NCBI RefSeq assembly: GCF_001458595.1
Contig: NZ_LN890325.1
Location: 83,501 to 147,500 of the forward strand
Direction: 5' to 3'
Length of the DNA: 64,000 bases
From: Clostridium neonatale
Lineage (GTDB): Bacteria; Bacillota; Clostridia; Clostridiales; Clostridiaceae
Shown: piece by piece, positions 8,874-17,919 of the stretch
Position numbering within the stretch: position 1 is the stretch's first letter
Layout: every line of letters begins with the position of its first letter
The notes under the pieces: model-generated
The model's database searches: none
What the model was told of the DNA's origin: nothing
The model's input: only the letters and a program-made list of their open reading frames with translations
Translations under genes and position numbers: made by a program

Positions 8874-9368
8874 ATGAAGGGTATAGTTCATATAAGAATA
8901 GATGATAGATTACTACATGGTCAAGTTGTAGCATTTTGGAGTAATTCATTGCAAATATCAAGAGTAATGGTAATAAATGATGAAGTAGCTAATGATGAGC
9001 TTCAAAAAACATTTCTAAGAATGGTGGCTCCAGCCAATATAAGAACGTCTATATTGGGTAAAGAAACAGCAGTAAAAAATATTTTAAATGAGAAATATTT
9101 AGGACAAAGAGTAATGATAATTGTTAAGAATCCCAAAGATATATTGGATTTAATGGATTTAGGATTGGATATAAAAGAAGTGAATGTTGGAAATATGGCG
9201 TCACGAAAGGATACTATTCAAATAAAAAGATCAGTTAGTATAACTAATGATGAGCTTGGAAATTTCCTACAGCTTGAGAAGAGAGGGGTGCTGTTAACTG
9301 CGATGATGGTACCTGATGAAGGTAAAAATTATTTAAAGGATTACTTAAAAAAGGCTGTAAAGGTTTAG
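8874..9368 (+). CDS. PTS mannose/sorbose-family EIIB component (second copy)
   Basis: 164 aa paralog of the EIIB just upstream, with the same RIDDRLLHGQV motif and phospho-His15. ATG 8865 lies directly on the ribosome binding site (AAAGGAG), so ATG 8874 is preferred. The protein is full length. It is separated from the first copy by a terminator, so it may be expressed at a different level. It could give the permease a second phosphodonor or serve as a regulatory EIIB that phosphorylates the LevR-type activator. Its 3' end and trailing hairpin recur near 17.9 kb. Confidence 0.9.
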   Translation: MKGIVHIRIDDRLLHGQVVAFWSNSLQISRVMVINDEVANDELQKTFLRMVAPANIRTSILGKETAVKNILNEKYLGQRVMIIVKNPKDILDLMDLGLDIKEVNVGNMASRKDTIQIKRSVSITNDELGNFLQLEKRGVLLTAMMVPDEGKNYLKDYLKKAVKV

Positions 9369-9450
9369 TAAATATAAGAATAAGCGAATAAGTAAATATA
9401 TATTCTTAGGAATATATATTTACTTATTAATTCTATATTTACTTATAAAG
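9335..9450. repeat. Direct repeat copy A (EIIB 3' end plus hairpin)
   Basis: About 116 nt recurring at 17920-18034 in the same orientation. 70 nt (9363-9432) are identical in both copies. It spans the last ~11 codons of the second EIIB gene and a perfect 19-bp hairpin (9387-9405 with 9410-9428, loop TTAG) between the convergent EIIB and ROK genes. The hairpin may be a terminator although it lacks GC and a clear T run. Confidence 0.9.
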
Positions 9451-9478
9451 TGAACCTAGGTCAATATTTTGAACACAT

Positions 9479-10690
9479 TTATTCCTGCAAATAGCCAGTG
9501 TTTTTTATAACAAATGATAGGCAAGCTAATGCACATGCACCAGTAGCCCCTCTATTATAATTGAAGTTTTCAATTTCAATATCCACATTTCTTTTAGTGG
9601 GAATAAACATTAATTGATTTTCTATAATTTCTAAAATAAATGTTCTAAATTCATCATTTGTGAATAACTCACTATTTAAGTATATTTTATCTGCATCTTG
9701 CATGATTAGAGTATTTGCTATTGATGTACCAAGAAGTTTAATTCCTAATACAATACGTTCTTTGAAATAGGGATCATTAAGCTTATATGCATCTATAATG
9801 GTTTTAATATTTATTTCATCAGATGTTTCAACTAGTGAGTGAAGAACTGTATTAGTTGAATTTTCAAAAAGATATTTAGCATTTTTTATTAACCATGATT
9901 CAGATATGTATGTTTGTAAACAACCATTTTTTCCACATTCGCATTTAGGCCCATTAATATCTACTACTGTATGACCTATTTCACCTAAATAAAAGTTAGA
10001 TTTGAATCCAATATGATTCGAATTAAAGAAAGAACAAAATAGGCCATGACCAACATGCAAAAATAAAAATTTTTCTGGTGTTTTTAATGGATTAAAAAGA
10101 TATTCACCTAAAGCCATACATTCAATATTGTTTTCTGCAATAATTGGAAAATTAAAGTTTTTATTTATTTTTGATAAAGAAAAATCTTTCCACATTTTAT
10201 TGTTAGATATAATGGATTTATTTATTGAATCAAAGTGCCCTGGAATTGCAATGCCAGCTCCTATTAGCTTAGAAGTATCTAATGTTTCACAGGCAGTATT
10301 AATCATATCTATAATTAATTGATTTATATGCGTTACATTAAAATCGTTTAATTCTTTTTTTAGATTATAGACTACATTTCCGCAGGCATCTGTAACTGAA
10401 AGAAAAAGGCCTTTCATATTAAATTCAATGCCCAAAAAGAATCCAGCTGAAGGGTTTAGTATTAGAACTTTTCTTTTTCTACCAGAGCCCAGTGCTCCTT
10501 GTACTTCTGCACCAGTTTCAATTATAAGGTTTTTGTCTAATAATTCACCTACAATACTAGTAATAGTCGCAGGTGTAATACCAGTCGAGTGTGCTATCTC
10601 AATACGAGAAGTCTGTGGATTCCTATAAATAAACTCTAGTACCGTGCTCATATTTAAGTTAAAAGCATCTAAATTTTTTTTATTATACAT
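9479..10690 (-). CDS. ROK-family transcriptional repressor (XylR/NagC type)
   Basis: 403 aa. An N-terminal winged helix (about 15-65, SRIEIAHSTGITPATITSIV) is followed by a ROK sugar-kinase-like domain. The zinc site is intact (H240, C250, C252 and C257, in CECGKNGC). The kinase catalytic Asp in the E-N-D motif is Asn here (AENN, 185-188), as expected for a regulator rather than a kinase. It is divergent from the EIIC/DUF4838/ABC locus and probably represses it until a sugar is bound. The ribosome binding site GGAGG precedes ATG 10690. Operator candidate: the 23-bp dyad at 10811-10833. Confidence 0.92.
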   Translation of the reverse strand: MYNKKNLDAFNLNMSTVLEFIYRNPQTSRIEIAHSTGITPATITSIVGELLDKNLIIETGAEVQGALGSGRKRKVLILNPSAGFFLGIEFNMKGLFLSVTDACGNVVYNLKKELNDFNVTHINQLIIDMINTACETLDTSKLIGAGIAIPGHFDSINKSIISNNKMWKDFSLSKINKNFNFPIIAENNIECMALGEYLFNPLKTPEKFLFLHVGHGLFCSFFNSNHIGFKSNFYLGEIGHTVVDINGPKCECGKNGCLQTYISESWLIKNAKYLFENSTNTVLHSLVETSDEINIKTIIDAYKLNDPYFKERIVLGIKLLGTSIANTLIMQDADKIYLNSELFTNDEFRTFILEIIENQLMFIPTKRNVDIEIENFNYNRGATGACALACLSFVIKNTGYLQE

Positions 10691-10810
10691 TATAAATACC
10701 TCCGTTTATAATACATAGACTATTTTACTCTATTTTTTGATTGATTTAAAGCTTTTAATATTAATAAATTATAAATTTAATATTTACAATTAAACGATTA
10801 CGTGATAATA

Positions 10811-10833
10811 TTTATTTATAAATTATAAATAAA
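10811..10833. promoter_or_regulatory. Perfect 23-bp dyad, candidate ROK operator
   Basis: Arms TTTATTTATAA and TTATAAATAAA flank a single A, immediately before the ribosome binding site of the EIIC gene. The TTATTT...AAATAA shape resembles NagC/Mlc-type operators. A weak cre-like sequence lies nearby at 10789-10802. Confidence 0.5.
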
Positions 10834-10847
10834 AAGGAGATAGAGAA

Positions 10848-12128
10848 ATGAAAGTTTTTTTTGAATTCTTAGAAAAAAGACTGGCACCATTAGGAGAAAA
10901 GCTTGGAAATCAACGACATTTAAAAGCATTACGTGAAGGAATTATGATGGCAATGCCATTGGTATTAATTGGATCTATATTTGTTTTAATTGCTAGTTTT
11001 CCAATTGATTCGTGGACAAATTGGTTAAAGACACATTGGCAATTAGATGTTTTATTAAATACAATGGTTAACAATACATTTGGTCTTATTGCACTAGTAA
11101 CAAGTTTTGGAATTGCTTATCGTTTAGCTGAATCCTATAATACAGATGGACCTTCTGCAGGCGTGTTGGCTTTAAGTAGTTTTCTATTAGTTACACCAAC
11201 AATAACCGATGCTAATAACGCTGCTGGAATTCCATATGGAATGTTAGGGGGAAAGGGCCTATTTGCTGCAATCGTTGTAGCTATTATTTCTGCTGAAATT
11301 TATCGATGGTTTATTCAAAAAAATATTACAATTAAAATGCCAGAAAGTGTTCCTGAGGTAGTAAGTAAATCGTTTTCGGCGCTAATTCCTGGAACTGTAA
11401 TAATTTTATTCTTTTCAATAGTTCTAAAAGTGTTAGATGTATTGGAGTTAGGTAGTTTAAATAATGTTCTTGCATTTGTTATTGGCAAACCTTTAGGCCT
11501 TATTGGAGGTACATTGCCAGGCACATTTATAGCAGTTCTTCTAAATTCTATTTTCTGGTTCTGTGGTGTTAATGGTGGACAAGTTGTTGGATCTGTTATG
11601 AATCCAATATGGCTTCAATATACAGATGAAAACAGATTGGCTCAAGCTGCTGGAGAAGTTTTGCCTCATATAATTACAGCTCCTTTTATGGATTTATTTG
11701 TATATATTGGTGGAGGCGGTGCAACTATTGGATTAGCACTATGTCTAATATTTTTTAGTAAGAGCAATGAGTATCGTACACTTGGAAAGATTTCAGGCAT
11801 TCCAGCTTTATTTAATATAAATACAGCAATTTTATTTAGTTTCCCAACAGTACTTAATCCAATTATGATAATACCGTTTGTTTTAACACCTGTAGTAAAT
11901 GCAATTATTACGTATTTTGCAATGGTAAGTGGACTTGTCCCCCTTACGACTGGTGTAACATTACCTTGGACAACACCACCTATTATTGGAGGATTCCTTG
12001 CTACAGGAGGAAGCTGGCAGGGTGCAGCACTGCAGGTGGTTTTAGTAGCAGTTTCATTCCTTATTTATTATCCATTCTTTAAATCTGCAGATAAAAGGAA
12101 TTTAGCTATTGAAAAGAAAAATAATTAA
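10848..12128 (+). CDS. PTS lactose/cellobiose-family EIIC (orphan)
   Basis: 426 aa membrane permease of the cellobiose/diacetylchitobiose EIIC family: N-terminal EKRLAPLGEKLGNQRHLKALREGIM, about ten hydrophobic segments, and the GVNGG and TLPWTTPP loops characteristic of the family. No EIIA or EIIB of matching type lies nearby, so it must borrow these from elsewhere (a lactose-type EIIA and EIIB exist at 42.2-43.0 kb). AAAAGGAG precedes ATG. It is followed within 12 nt by the DUF4838 gene, presumably co-transcribed. Confidence 0.9.
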   Translation: MKVFFEFLEKRLAPLGEKLGNQRHLKALREGIMMAMPLVLIGSIFVLIASFPIDSWTNWLKTHWQLDVLLNTMVNNTFGLIALVTSFGIAYRLAESYNTDGPSAGVLALSSFLLVTPTITDANNAAGIPYGMLGGKGLFAAIVVAIISAEIYRWFIQKNITIKMPESVPEVVSKSFSALIPGTVIILFFSIVLKVLDVLELGSLNNVLAFVIGKPLGLIGGTLPGTFIAVLLNSIFWFCGVNGGQVVGSVMNPIWLQYTDENRLAQAAGEVLPHIITAPFMDLFVYIGGGGATIGLALCLIFFSKSNEYRTLGKISGIPALFNINTAILFSFPTVLNPIMIIPFVLTPVVNAIITYFAMVSGLVPLTTGVTLPWTTPPIIGGFLATGGSWQGAALQVVLVAVSFLIYYPFFKSADKRNLAIEKKNN

Positions 12129-12140
12129 GAGGTGAATATT

Positions 12141-14036
12141 ATGAATTTAAAAATAAGCTTTGATTTAGAAAAAAGTTTTGCTGAATTTTGTAAAGGAGAA
12201 ATGAAGTATTATTTTGAAAAAATATTTTCTATAAATATTAAAGAAACTGAAAAGGAAAGTGAAGCTGATATTATTTTACAGATTATTCCTGATTTAGACA
12301 TCAACAAGAATGACTTAATTGAAATAAAATTATTAGAAGGTAAAGGAAAAATTCAATCAAATACACGATCTGGTCTGCTTATTGGTATTTATCGTTTCTT
12401 TTCAGAATTTGGTGTAAGATATTTACGTCCAGGAAGAGAAAACGAGTACACAGTAAAAAGAGACATTGAGGATTTTATTAGCAAAAAAATTACTATTTCA
12501 GAACAGGCTAGTTTTAAACATAGAGGTATTTGTATTGAGGGCGCTGATTCTTTTGAAAATGTTAAAAATTTTGTTGATTGGTTACCTAAGATTGGTTTGA
12601 ATAGCTTCTTCATTCAATTTGAAAATCCATATTCATTCTTTAAAAGATGGTATGAACATGAATTTAATCCGTACTTAGAAAATGATGAATTTAATACAGA
12701 TATATCACAAAAAATGAGTGATTTAATTGATGAAGAGATTTCTAAGAGAGGTATTGTACATCATAGAGTTGGACATGGATGGACAGGTGAAGTATTAGGT
12801 TATTCGTCAAAATATGGATGGGAATCTGGTTTAACACTACCTGAAGAGAAGAAACCATTGGTAGCAGAACTAAATGGAAAGAGGGAATTGTTCGGAACTG
12901 CCCCTATATTGACTAGTTTGGATTTTTCTAATCCTGAGGTTTCTAGTAAGATGGTACAGTTAATTGTCGATTATGCAAAAGAGAGAAAAGATGTTGACTA
13001 TCTTCATGTATGGTTATCTGATGCACGAAATAATATTTGTGAGTGTGAAAAATGTCAGAAAGAGATACCTTCTGATCAATATGTGCGTATCTTAAATGAA
13101 TTAGATAATGCGTTAAATAAAGAAGGACTTGAGACAAAAATATGTTTTCTATTATATCATGAATTATTATTTGCACCATGTAAAGAAAAAATAAATAATC
13201 CTGATAGATTTACAATGATGTTTGCACCAATTACAAGAACTTTTGAAAAAAGTTATGCAGATGTAGATTATGAAAAAGGGGTTCCAGAACCAAAAGAATA
13301 TCAAAGAAATAAAATAGTTCTTCCCAATTCTTTAGAAGAAAATCTATCATATTTATTCAGTTGGAAAAAAACGTTTTCTGGAGACAGCTTTGTTTATGAT
13401 TATCCGCTAGGACGTGCTCATTATGGTGATTTAGGTTATATGAAAATTAGTAAAATAATTTATAGAGATATTCAATTTCTAGATAAGTTAGATCTAAATG
13501 GCTATATCAGTTGTCAAGAATTAAGAGCTGGATTTCCACATAATTTCCCGAATTATGTAATGGGGAAAATGCTTTGGAATAACAAATTATCTTATGAGGA
13601 TTTAAAAGAAGAGTATTTTGAAGCTATGTATGGGGAAGAATGGATTCAAGTATGTGACTATTTGGAGAAGCTATCAGAATATTCATCATGTGATTATTTC
13701 AATGCAATTGGAGATAGACTTAATACAGAACTCTCAATTAAATATAAAATATCTAATAATTTAGCTAATGAATTTCTATCAGAAATAGAAAAAAACACTG
13801 AAGCTGTAAGTGGACTCCAGAAAGAACAATGGAGACAGTTAGGTTTTCATAGAGAGTATGTTTGTAAACTTTCAAAAGCTTTACAACTACTTTGTGAAGG
13901 AAATAATGAGCTAGGACAAAGACAGTGGAGAGACTTATTAGATTTCATTAGAAGAAATGAACCATATATACAAAATAATTTAGATGTCTATAGAGTAATT
14001 GAGGTGGCAAAAAATTACACAGGTTTCATTTTATAG
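12141..14036 (+). CDS. DUF4838-like protein with GH20-like N-terminal domain
   Basis: 631 aa cytosolic protein with no signal peptide. An N-terminal alpha/beta domain (about 1-110, with SGLLIGIYRFFSEFGVRYLRPG) resembles the non-catalytic domain before GH20-like barrels. A barrel-like region follows, with a CxCxxC cluster (C300, C302, C305 in LSDARNNICECEKC) and the following SDQYVRILNELDNAL typical of DUF4838. The family often sits in polysaccharide-utilisation loci and is thought to be glycosidase-related, but I cannot assign catalytic residues. A GTG at 12132 falls in the ribosome binding site AAGAGGTG; ATG 12141 is the start. It lies between the EIIC and ABC importer genes. Confidence 0.75.
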   Translation: MNLKISFDLEKSFAEFCKGEMKYYFEKIFSINIKETEKESEADIILQIIPDLDINKNDLIEIKLLEGKGKIQSNTRSGLLIGIYRFFSEFGVRYLRPGRENEYTVKRDIEDFISKKITISEQASFKHRGICIEGADSFENVKNFVDWLPKIGLNSFFIQFENPYSFFKRWYEHEFNPYLENDEFNTDISQKMSDLIDEEISKRGIVHHRVGHGWTGEVLGYSSKYGWESGLTLPEEKKPLVAELNGKRELFGTAPILTSLDFSNPEVSSKMVQLIVDYAKERKDVDYLHVWLSDARNNICECEKCQKEIPSDQYVRILNELDNALNKEGLETKICFLLYHELLFAPCKEKINNPDRFTMMFAPITRTFEKSYADVDYEKGVPEPKEYQRNKIVLPNSLEENLSYLFSWKKTFSGDSFVYDYPLGRAHYGDLGYMKISKIIYRDIQFLDKLDLNGYISCQELRAGFPHNFPNYVMGKMLWNNKLSYEDLKEEYFEAMYGEEWIQVCDYLEKLSEYSSCDYFNAIGDRLNTELSIKYKISNNLANEFLSEIEKNTEAVSGLQKEQWRQLGFHREYVCKLSKALQLLCEGNNELGQRQWRDLLDFIRRNEPYIQNNLDVYRVIEVAKNYTGFIL

Positions 14037-14054
14037 AGTTTATAGAAAGAAGTA

Positions 14055-14080
14055 TGGCATCAAAAGTTTATTTGATGCCA
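14055..14080 (+). other. Intercistronic hairpin without T run
   Basis: Perfect 10-bp inverted repeat TGGCATCAAA / TTTGATGCCA with a 6-nt loop between the DUF4838 and ABC permease genes. The lack of a T tail argues for an mRNA processing or stability element, or a partial terminator. Confidence 0.6.
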
Positions 14081-14098
14081 TGTACTGTGAGGTAAGTA

Positions 14099-14983
14099 AT
14101 GTTAAAGAAAAATAAAAGGTCTATAATTCCTATATTTTTATTACCGTTATTAATTGTTTATGTAGTATTTCAATTATATCCCATTATTTTAAATGTAATT
14201 TATTCTTTTCTAAATTGGAATGGAATTACTAAATGGGCTAATTTTATTGGCTTAGAAAATTATAAAGAAATAATATTTGATGGACTTTTTTGGAATGCAT
14301 TTAAAAACAGTATTTTATTTGCGATTTTTGGAACACTTTTTCAAGTCTTTATTTCGTTTTCTATAGCATATTTTGTTGAATTTAACTCGTTTAAATTTAA
14401 AAAAATAATCCGATTAGTTTTTATAATGCCTATAGTTGCCACTTCTGCAACAATTGGAATTATAATGAAGGCGATTTTTAGTTATAATGGGGTTTTGAAT
14501 ATGTTCTTTAAAAAGATAGGAATGGGAGAAATTAATTGGTTAGCGGACCCTGTATGGACTTTTATAATGATTATTCTTGTATCTATATGGAAGGAGACAG
14601 GAACGCTTTTTATTTATTGGATGGCGAGTTTTAAATTAGTTTCTACATCAATAATTGATGCAGCTAATTTAGATGGAGCAACAGGAAGAGCAATGTTTAT
14701 CCATATCATTTTTCCAATAATTAAGCCAGTTGCATTATTTGTTACAATGATTACTTTCTTAAATTCACTAAAGGTTTTTGATATAATTCAGACTCTAACC
14801 TCTGGTGGTCCATATTTCTCAACTGATATGTTATCGACCTATATTTACAGGACAGCATTTTCAAGTAGTTTCGGTGCACCAAGACTAAGCTATGCGAGTG
14901 CAGCTTCAGTACTGTGTTTAATTTTTATATTAATAATTGCATATACATCTAAGATTCTTCTGAAGAATATTAAAAGGAAGTGA
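14099..14983 (+). CDS. Carbohydrate ABC transporter permease (MalF/UgpA type)
   Basis: 294 aa inner-membrane permease of the CUT1 family with six hydrophobic segments. The EAA-type loop that docks the ATPase is visible around residue 195 (IIDAANLDGATGRAMFIHIIFPIIKP). It pairs with the permease immediately downstream and the lipoprotein at 15.8 kb. No ATPase gene is present in the window for this system, so a shared MsmK-like ATPase elsewhere is expected. The start ATG follows TGTGAGGT. Confidence 0.92.
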   Translation: MLKKNKRSIIPIFLLPLLIVYVVFQLYPIILNVIYSFLNWNGITKWANFIGLENYKEIIFDGLFWNAFKNSILFAIFGTLFQVFISFSIAYFVEFNSFKFKKIIRLVFIMPIVATSATIGIIMKAIFSYNGVLNMFFKKIGMGEINWLADPVWTFIMIILVSIWKETGTLFIYWMASFKLVSTSIIDAANLDGATGRAMFIHIIFPIIKPVALFVTMITFLNSLKVFDIIQTLTSGGPYFSTDMLSTYIYRTAFSSSFGAPRLSYASAASVLCLIFILIIAYTSKILLKNIKRK

Positions 14984-14990
14984 GAGAGTG

Positions 14991-15794
14991 ATGATTAAGA
15001 AAATTACCTTAATCTTATTAATGTTTATATGGTTTTTACCATTTTTAATCATGTTATTAATAGCTTTTAATAGCCAGAATACATTATCTTTTAGTGATTT
15101 ACTTAACATTAGCAATATTACCTTTAGTAATTTTACTAATGCATGGCAGGAAGCTAATTTTTCTCAATATTTTTTGAATACGATTATCATAACAATTTCT
15201 TCTGTGATAATTATACTCTGTATCACTTCTTTAGCTGGTTATATTATGGGGAGGTTTGAGTTTTGTGGAAAGAAATTCATATATTCTATTTTGGTACTTT
15301 CAATGGGAATGCCTATGATATTTTTTTCAATACCTGTGTACCAGATATTAAGAATGTTAAACTTTGAAAATTCAATAATAGGGTTAATTTTAGCAGAGAT
15401 AGGTGGAGGGCATGTCATATTTATACTCCTTTTTGTTAGCTTTTTTCGGTCTATTCCTAATGAAATTGAGGAAGCAGCTGTGATTGATGGTGCAAATTCT
15501 TACAATATTTTTTTGAGAATAATGTTTCCGCTTTCAAAACCTATTATTGGAACAGTAGTTATAACACAGTCAATATGGACATGGAACTCCTTTTTATACC
15601 CGTTAATTCTATCAATTAACAATCCAAGTATTAGGACATTATCAGTAGGATTATATTCATTTCAAGGAGAGAACATTGTAGATTGGGGAAGTATATCTGC
15701 TGGAGCTTGCATAACTATAATACCAATAATTATTTTATTTATTATTTTCCAAGACTACTTTATACAAGGAATATCAGGAGCCATAAAGGAGTAG
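14991..15794 (+). CDS. Carbohydrate ABC transporter permease (MalG/UgpE type)
   Basis: 267 aa, six membrane segments, with the docking loop EEAAVIDGANSYNIFLRIMF near residues 160-180, typical of the second CUT1 permease. It is 7 nt after its partner. GTG 14988 is also in frame one codon earlier; ATG 14991 is preferred after GGAAGTGAGAG. It forms the membrane heterodimer of the importer. Confidence 0.92.
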   Translation: MIKKITLILLMFIWFLPFLIMLLIAFNSQNTLSFSDLLNISNITFSNFTNAWQEANFSQYFLNTIIITISSVIIILCITSLAGYIMGRFEFCGKKFIYSILVLSMGMPMIFFSIPVYQILRMLNFENSIIGLILAEIGGGHVIFILLFVSFFRSIPNEIEEAAVIDGANSYNIFLRIMFPLSKPIIGTVVITQSIWTWNSFLYPLILSINNPSIRTLSVGLYSFQGENIVDWGSISAGACITIIPIIILFIIFQDYFIQGISGAIKE

Positions 15795-15797
15795 GGT

Positions 15798-17243
15798 ATG
15801 ATGAAAAAATTATGTGGAGTTGTATTTATTCTATTATTTACATTGACCGGATGTGGAATTGGAGTAGATATTGTTGAATATGGGAATGAAGGAAAAAATT
15901 TAGATAATAGTAATGAGATTATTAAGACAGATAAAGAAGAAAAAGTAACATTAAATATTGTAGACTGGAGTGATAGTACAAAAAAATCTAGAGAGAAACT
16001 CAATGATCGTTTTATGAAAGACCATCCTAATGTTACTATAAATTACACTACATTAACTCAAGCTCAGTTTAATGAAACAATGTTATCTGGAATTAGATCA
16101 GGAAATGCACCAGACTTATTTCCACTTCCTAGTACTGTATTTTTTTCTACTGCTATTAATGAAGGATGGTTCATTCCCTTAAATAGGTATTTAGATTCTA
16201 ATTTCTTTTCATCTTTAAAAGATAATGTATTTAAGCAAAATATTACAACAAAAGAAGAGAGTATATATCTTTTGCCAGAAGCAGAAGAAATTCCAAGTAC
16301 TTTAATTTTTTATAATAAAAAGGTACTGAAAGAAGCAGGAATTTCTCTTAATCAACTTCCAACAACCTGGGAAGAATTTCTTAATATTACCAAGCTAGTG
16401 AGTGAAAAAGGAAATGGAAAATATTTTGGAATAGTTACAAGTGGAGCTCAAAAAAATAGAATAGATTTAGAATTAAGAAGCTTTGCAGAAGTAGCAGGAG
16501 CTAGATTAGGACCTGCTGGTCAAATTTTTTTAAACAATGGAGAAAATCAATTTGATTCTCCTCAAGTAATGGAAGCATTAGATTTTTACAATGAATTATA
16601 TCAAAATGGCTGTTTTCATCCAGATTCAGCTTCTCTTTCTGCACCAGAGGCAAGGAATATTTTTGCGGAAAATAAGGCTGCATTTATAGTTCAAGGATCA
16701 TGGTGTATTCCAGTTTGGGAAGAGGATAATCCAGATTTAGATTTTGGAGTGATGAAAATTCCGGATAAAAATAAATCTCAGAGCTCTAAAATGATTCGTC
16801 CTTTTACTAAGGGATGGATGGGAATATCATCTAGCAGTAAACATCCAGATATAGCAGCAGAGTATTTGGAATACTTATATTCCTATGAATATCAAAAGGA
16901 ACTTGTCAAAAAAGGTGGTTTTGTTTCAATTAGGAATGACTTGGGAGAAGAGGATATAGAAGATGAGGTAATGAAGTGTTACTATCAGTTATCTATGGAA
17001 CAGAGCATTGAAGTTATAAATCCGATAGAAAAAAATGAATATTTAGAATTAGTTTATACAAATTTACCTCAATTAATACCGGATTTTGGAGACATATCAT
17101 CTAGCATCCTTTCTGGGGATAAGAATTATAAGGATAAAATGAAGGACTATTCAAATAAACTGCAAGAAAAGTTAAAAATGTCTATTGATAGTGTTAAAAA
17201 GAAATATCCTGTTAAAATTGATGATTTTAACTATAGTGACTAA
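15798..17243 (+). CDS. Sugar ABC transporter solute-binding lipoprotein
   Basis: 481 aa family 1 extracellular solute-binding protein. A signal peptide with lipobox LTGC (Cys19) anchors it to the outer face of the membrane. A short polar linker and the maltose-binding-type domain (VTLNIVDWSD...) follow. AAAGGAG precedes tandem ATG ATG codons, 3 nt after the permease stop. It is the last gene of the ROK-controlled importer; the sugar is not predictable from sequence, but the DUF4838 neighbour suggests an oligosaccharide. Confidence 0.93.
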   Translation: MMKKLCGVVFILLFTLTGCGIGVDIVEYGNEGKNLDNSNEIIKTDKEEKVTLNIVDWSDSTKKSREKLNDRFMKDHPNVTINYTTLTQAQFNETMLSGIRSGNAPDLFPLPSTVFFSTAINEGWFIPLNRYLDSNFFSSLKDNVFKQNITTKEESIYLLPEAEEIPSTLIFYNKKVLKEAGISLNQLPTTWEEFLNITKLVSEKGNGKYFGIVTSGAQKNRIDLELRSFAEVAGARLGPAGQIFLNNGENQFDSPQVMEALDFYNELYQNGCFHPDSASLSAPEARNIFAENKAAFIVQGSWCIPVWEEDNPDLDFGVMKIPDKNKSQSSKMIRPFTKGWMGISSSSKHPDIAAEYLEYLYSYEYQKELVKKGGFVSIRNDLGEEDIEDEVMKCYYQLSMEQSIEVINPIEKNEYLELVYTNLPQLIPDFGDISSSILSGDKNYKDKMKDYSNKLQEKLKMSIDSVKKKYPVKIDDFNYSD

Positions 17244-17417
17244 AAACTAAAGGGAATAGCTTTTTTGCAGTTATTAAAAGATTGAAAATATTTTATATGT
17301 AAGCCAGGAGAAAAGGAAATATAGAATAATTCGAAAATGTTATTAAACCAATTGAATGTCAGTTTTAATACTCAGAATATAAATAATTGCTGAATAAAAA
17401 TAGGAGGAAAGTTGCAT

Positions 17418-17831
17418 ATGAAAATAATTGAATTTAATGAAGAAGAAAATAGTAAGAATCTCAATAGAATTCTTTTAGGGCATTTAGCAGAAAGAACACA
17501 TCTTAAAACAAGAAATGAAAGTAGTATTTCATTAGCAGCTTTTGAAGAAGATAATTACATTGGAGGAATCACGGCACAAAAAGTATTTGAGACCTGCTTT
17601 GTAGATTTATTAGCTGTAGAAAAAAAATATCAAGAACTTGGAGTAGGAAGAAAATTAATTTTAGAATTAGAAAATGAAGTTAAAAGGCATGGGTGCAAAA
17701 AAATTTTTTTAACTACACAGGACTATCAAGCAAGAAGGTTTTATGAAAAAATGGGATATAGTGTGGTTTTCGAACTAAACGATATTCCATTTAAAGGAAC
17801 TACTAGGATTTTCTTGATAAAGGGTGTTTAA
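17418..17831 (+). CDS. GNAT-family N-acetyltransferase
   Basis: 137 aa single-domain GNAT. The acetyl-CoA-binding segment is VEKKYQELGVGRKLI (motif A, Q/R-x-x-G-x-G), followed by FLTTQDYQARRFYEKMGY, a typical motif B. The substrate is unknown. A TTG at 17412 is too close to the AGGAGG ribosome binding site; ATG 17418 sits 10 nt after it. It stands alone, 170 nt after the ABC operon, and lies inside the segment bounded by the direct repeats. Confidence 0.85.
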   Translation: MKIIEFNEEENSKNLNRILLGHLAERTHLKTRNESSISLAAFEEDNYIGGITAQKVFETCFVDLLAVEKKYQELGVGRKLILELENEVKRHGCKKIFLTTQDYQARRFYEKMGYSVVFELNDIPFKGTTRIFLIKGV

Positions 17832-17919
17832 ATCAACTGATTATTCATACATTTCTAAAGTAAATTAAAAATATAACTGGGAATTTCATTTCTAGTATAT
17901 TTAATAAAAAATATTTAAT

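Noticed and set aside
10789..10802. cre-like ATTAAACGATTACG before the orphan EIIC gene
   Set aside because: Several conserved positions mismatch, including the outermost ones; too weak to list as a feature.
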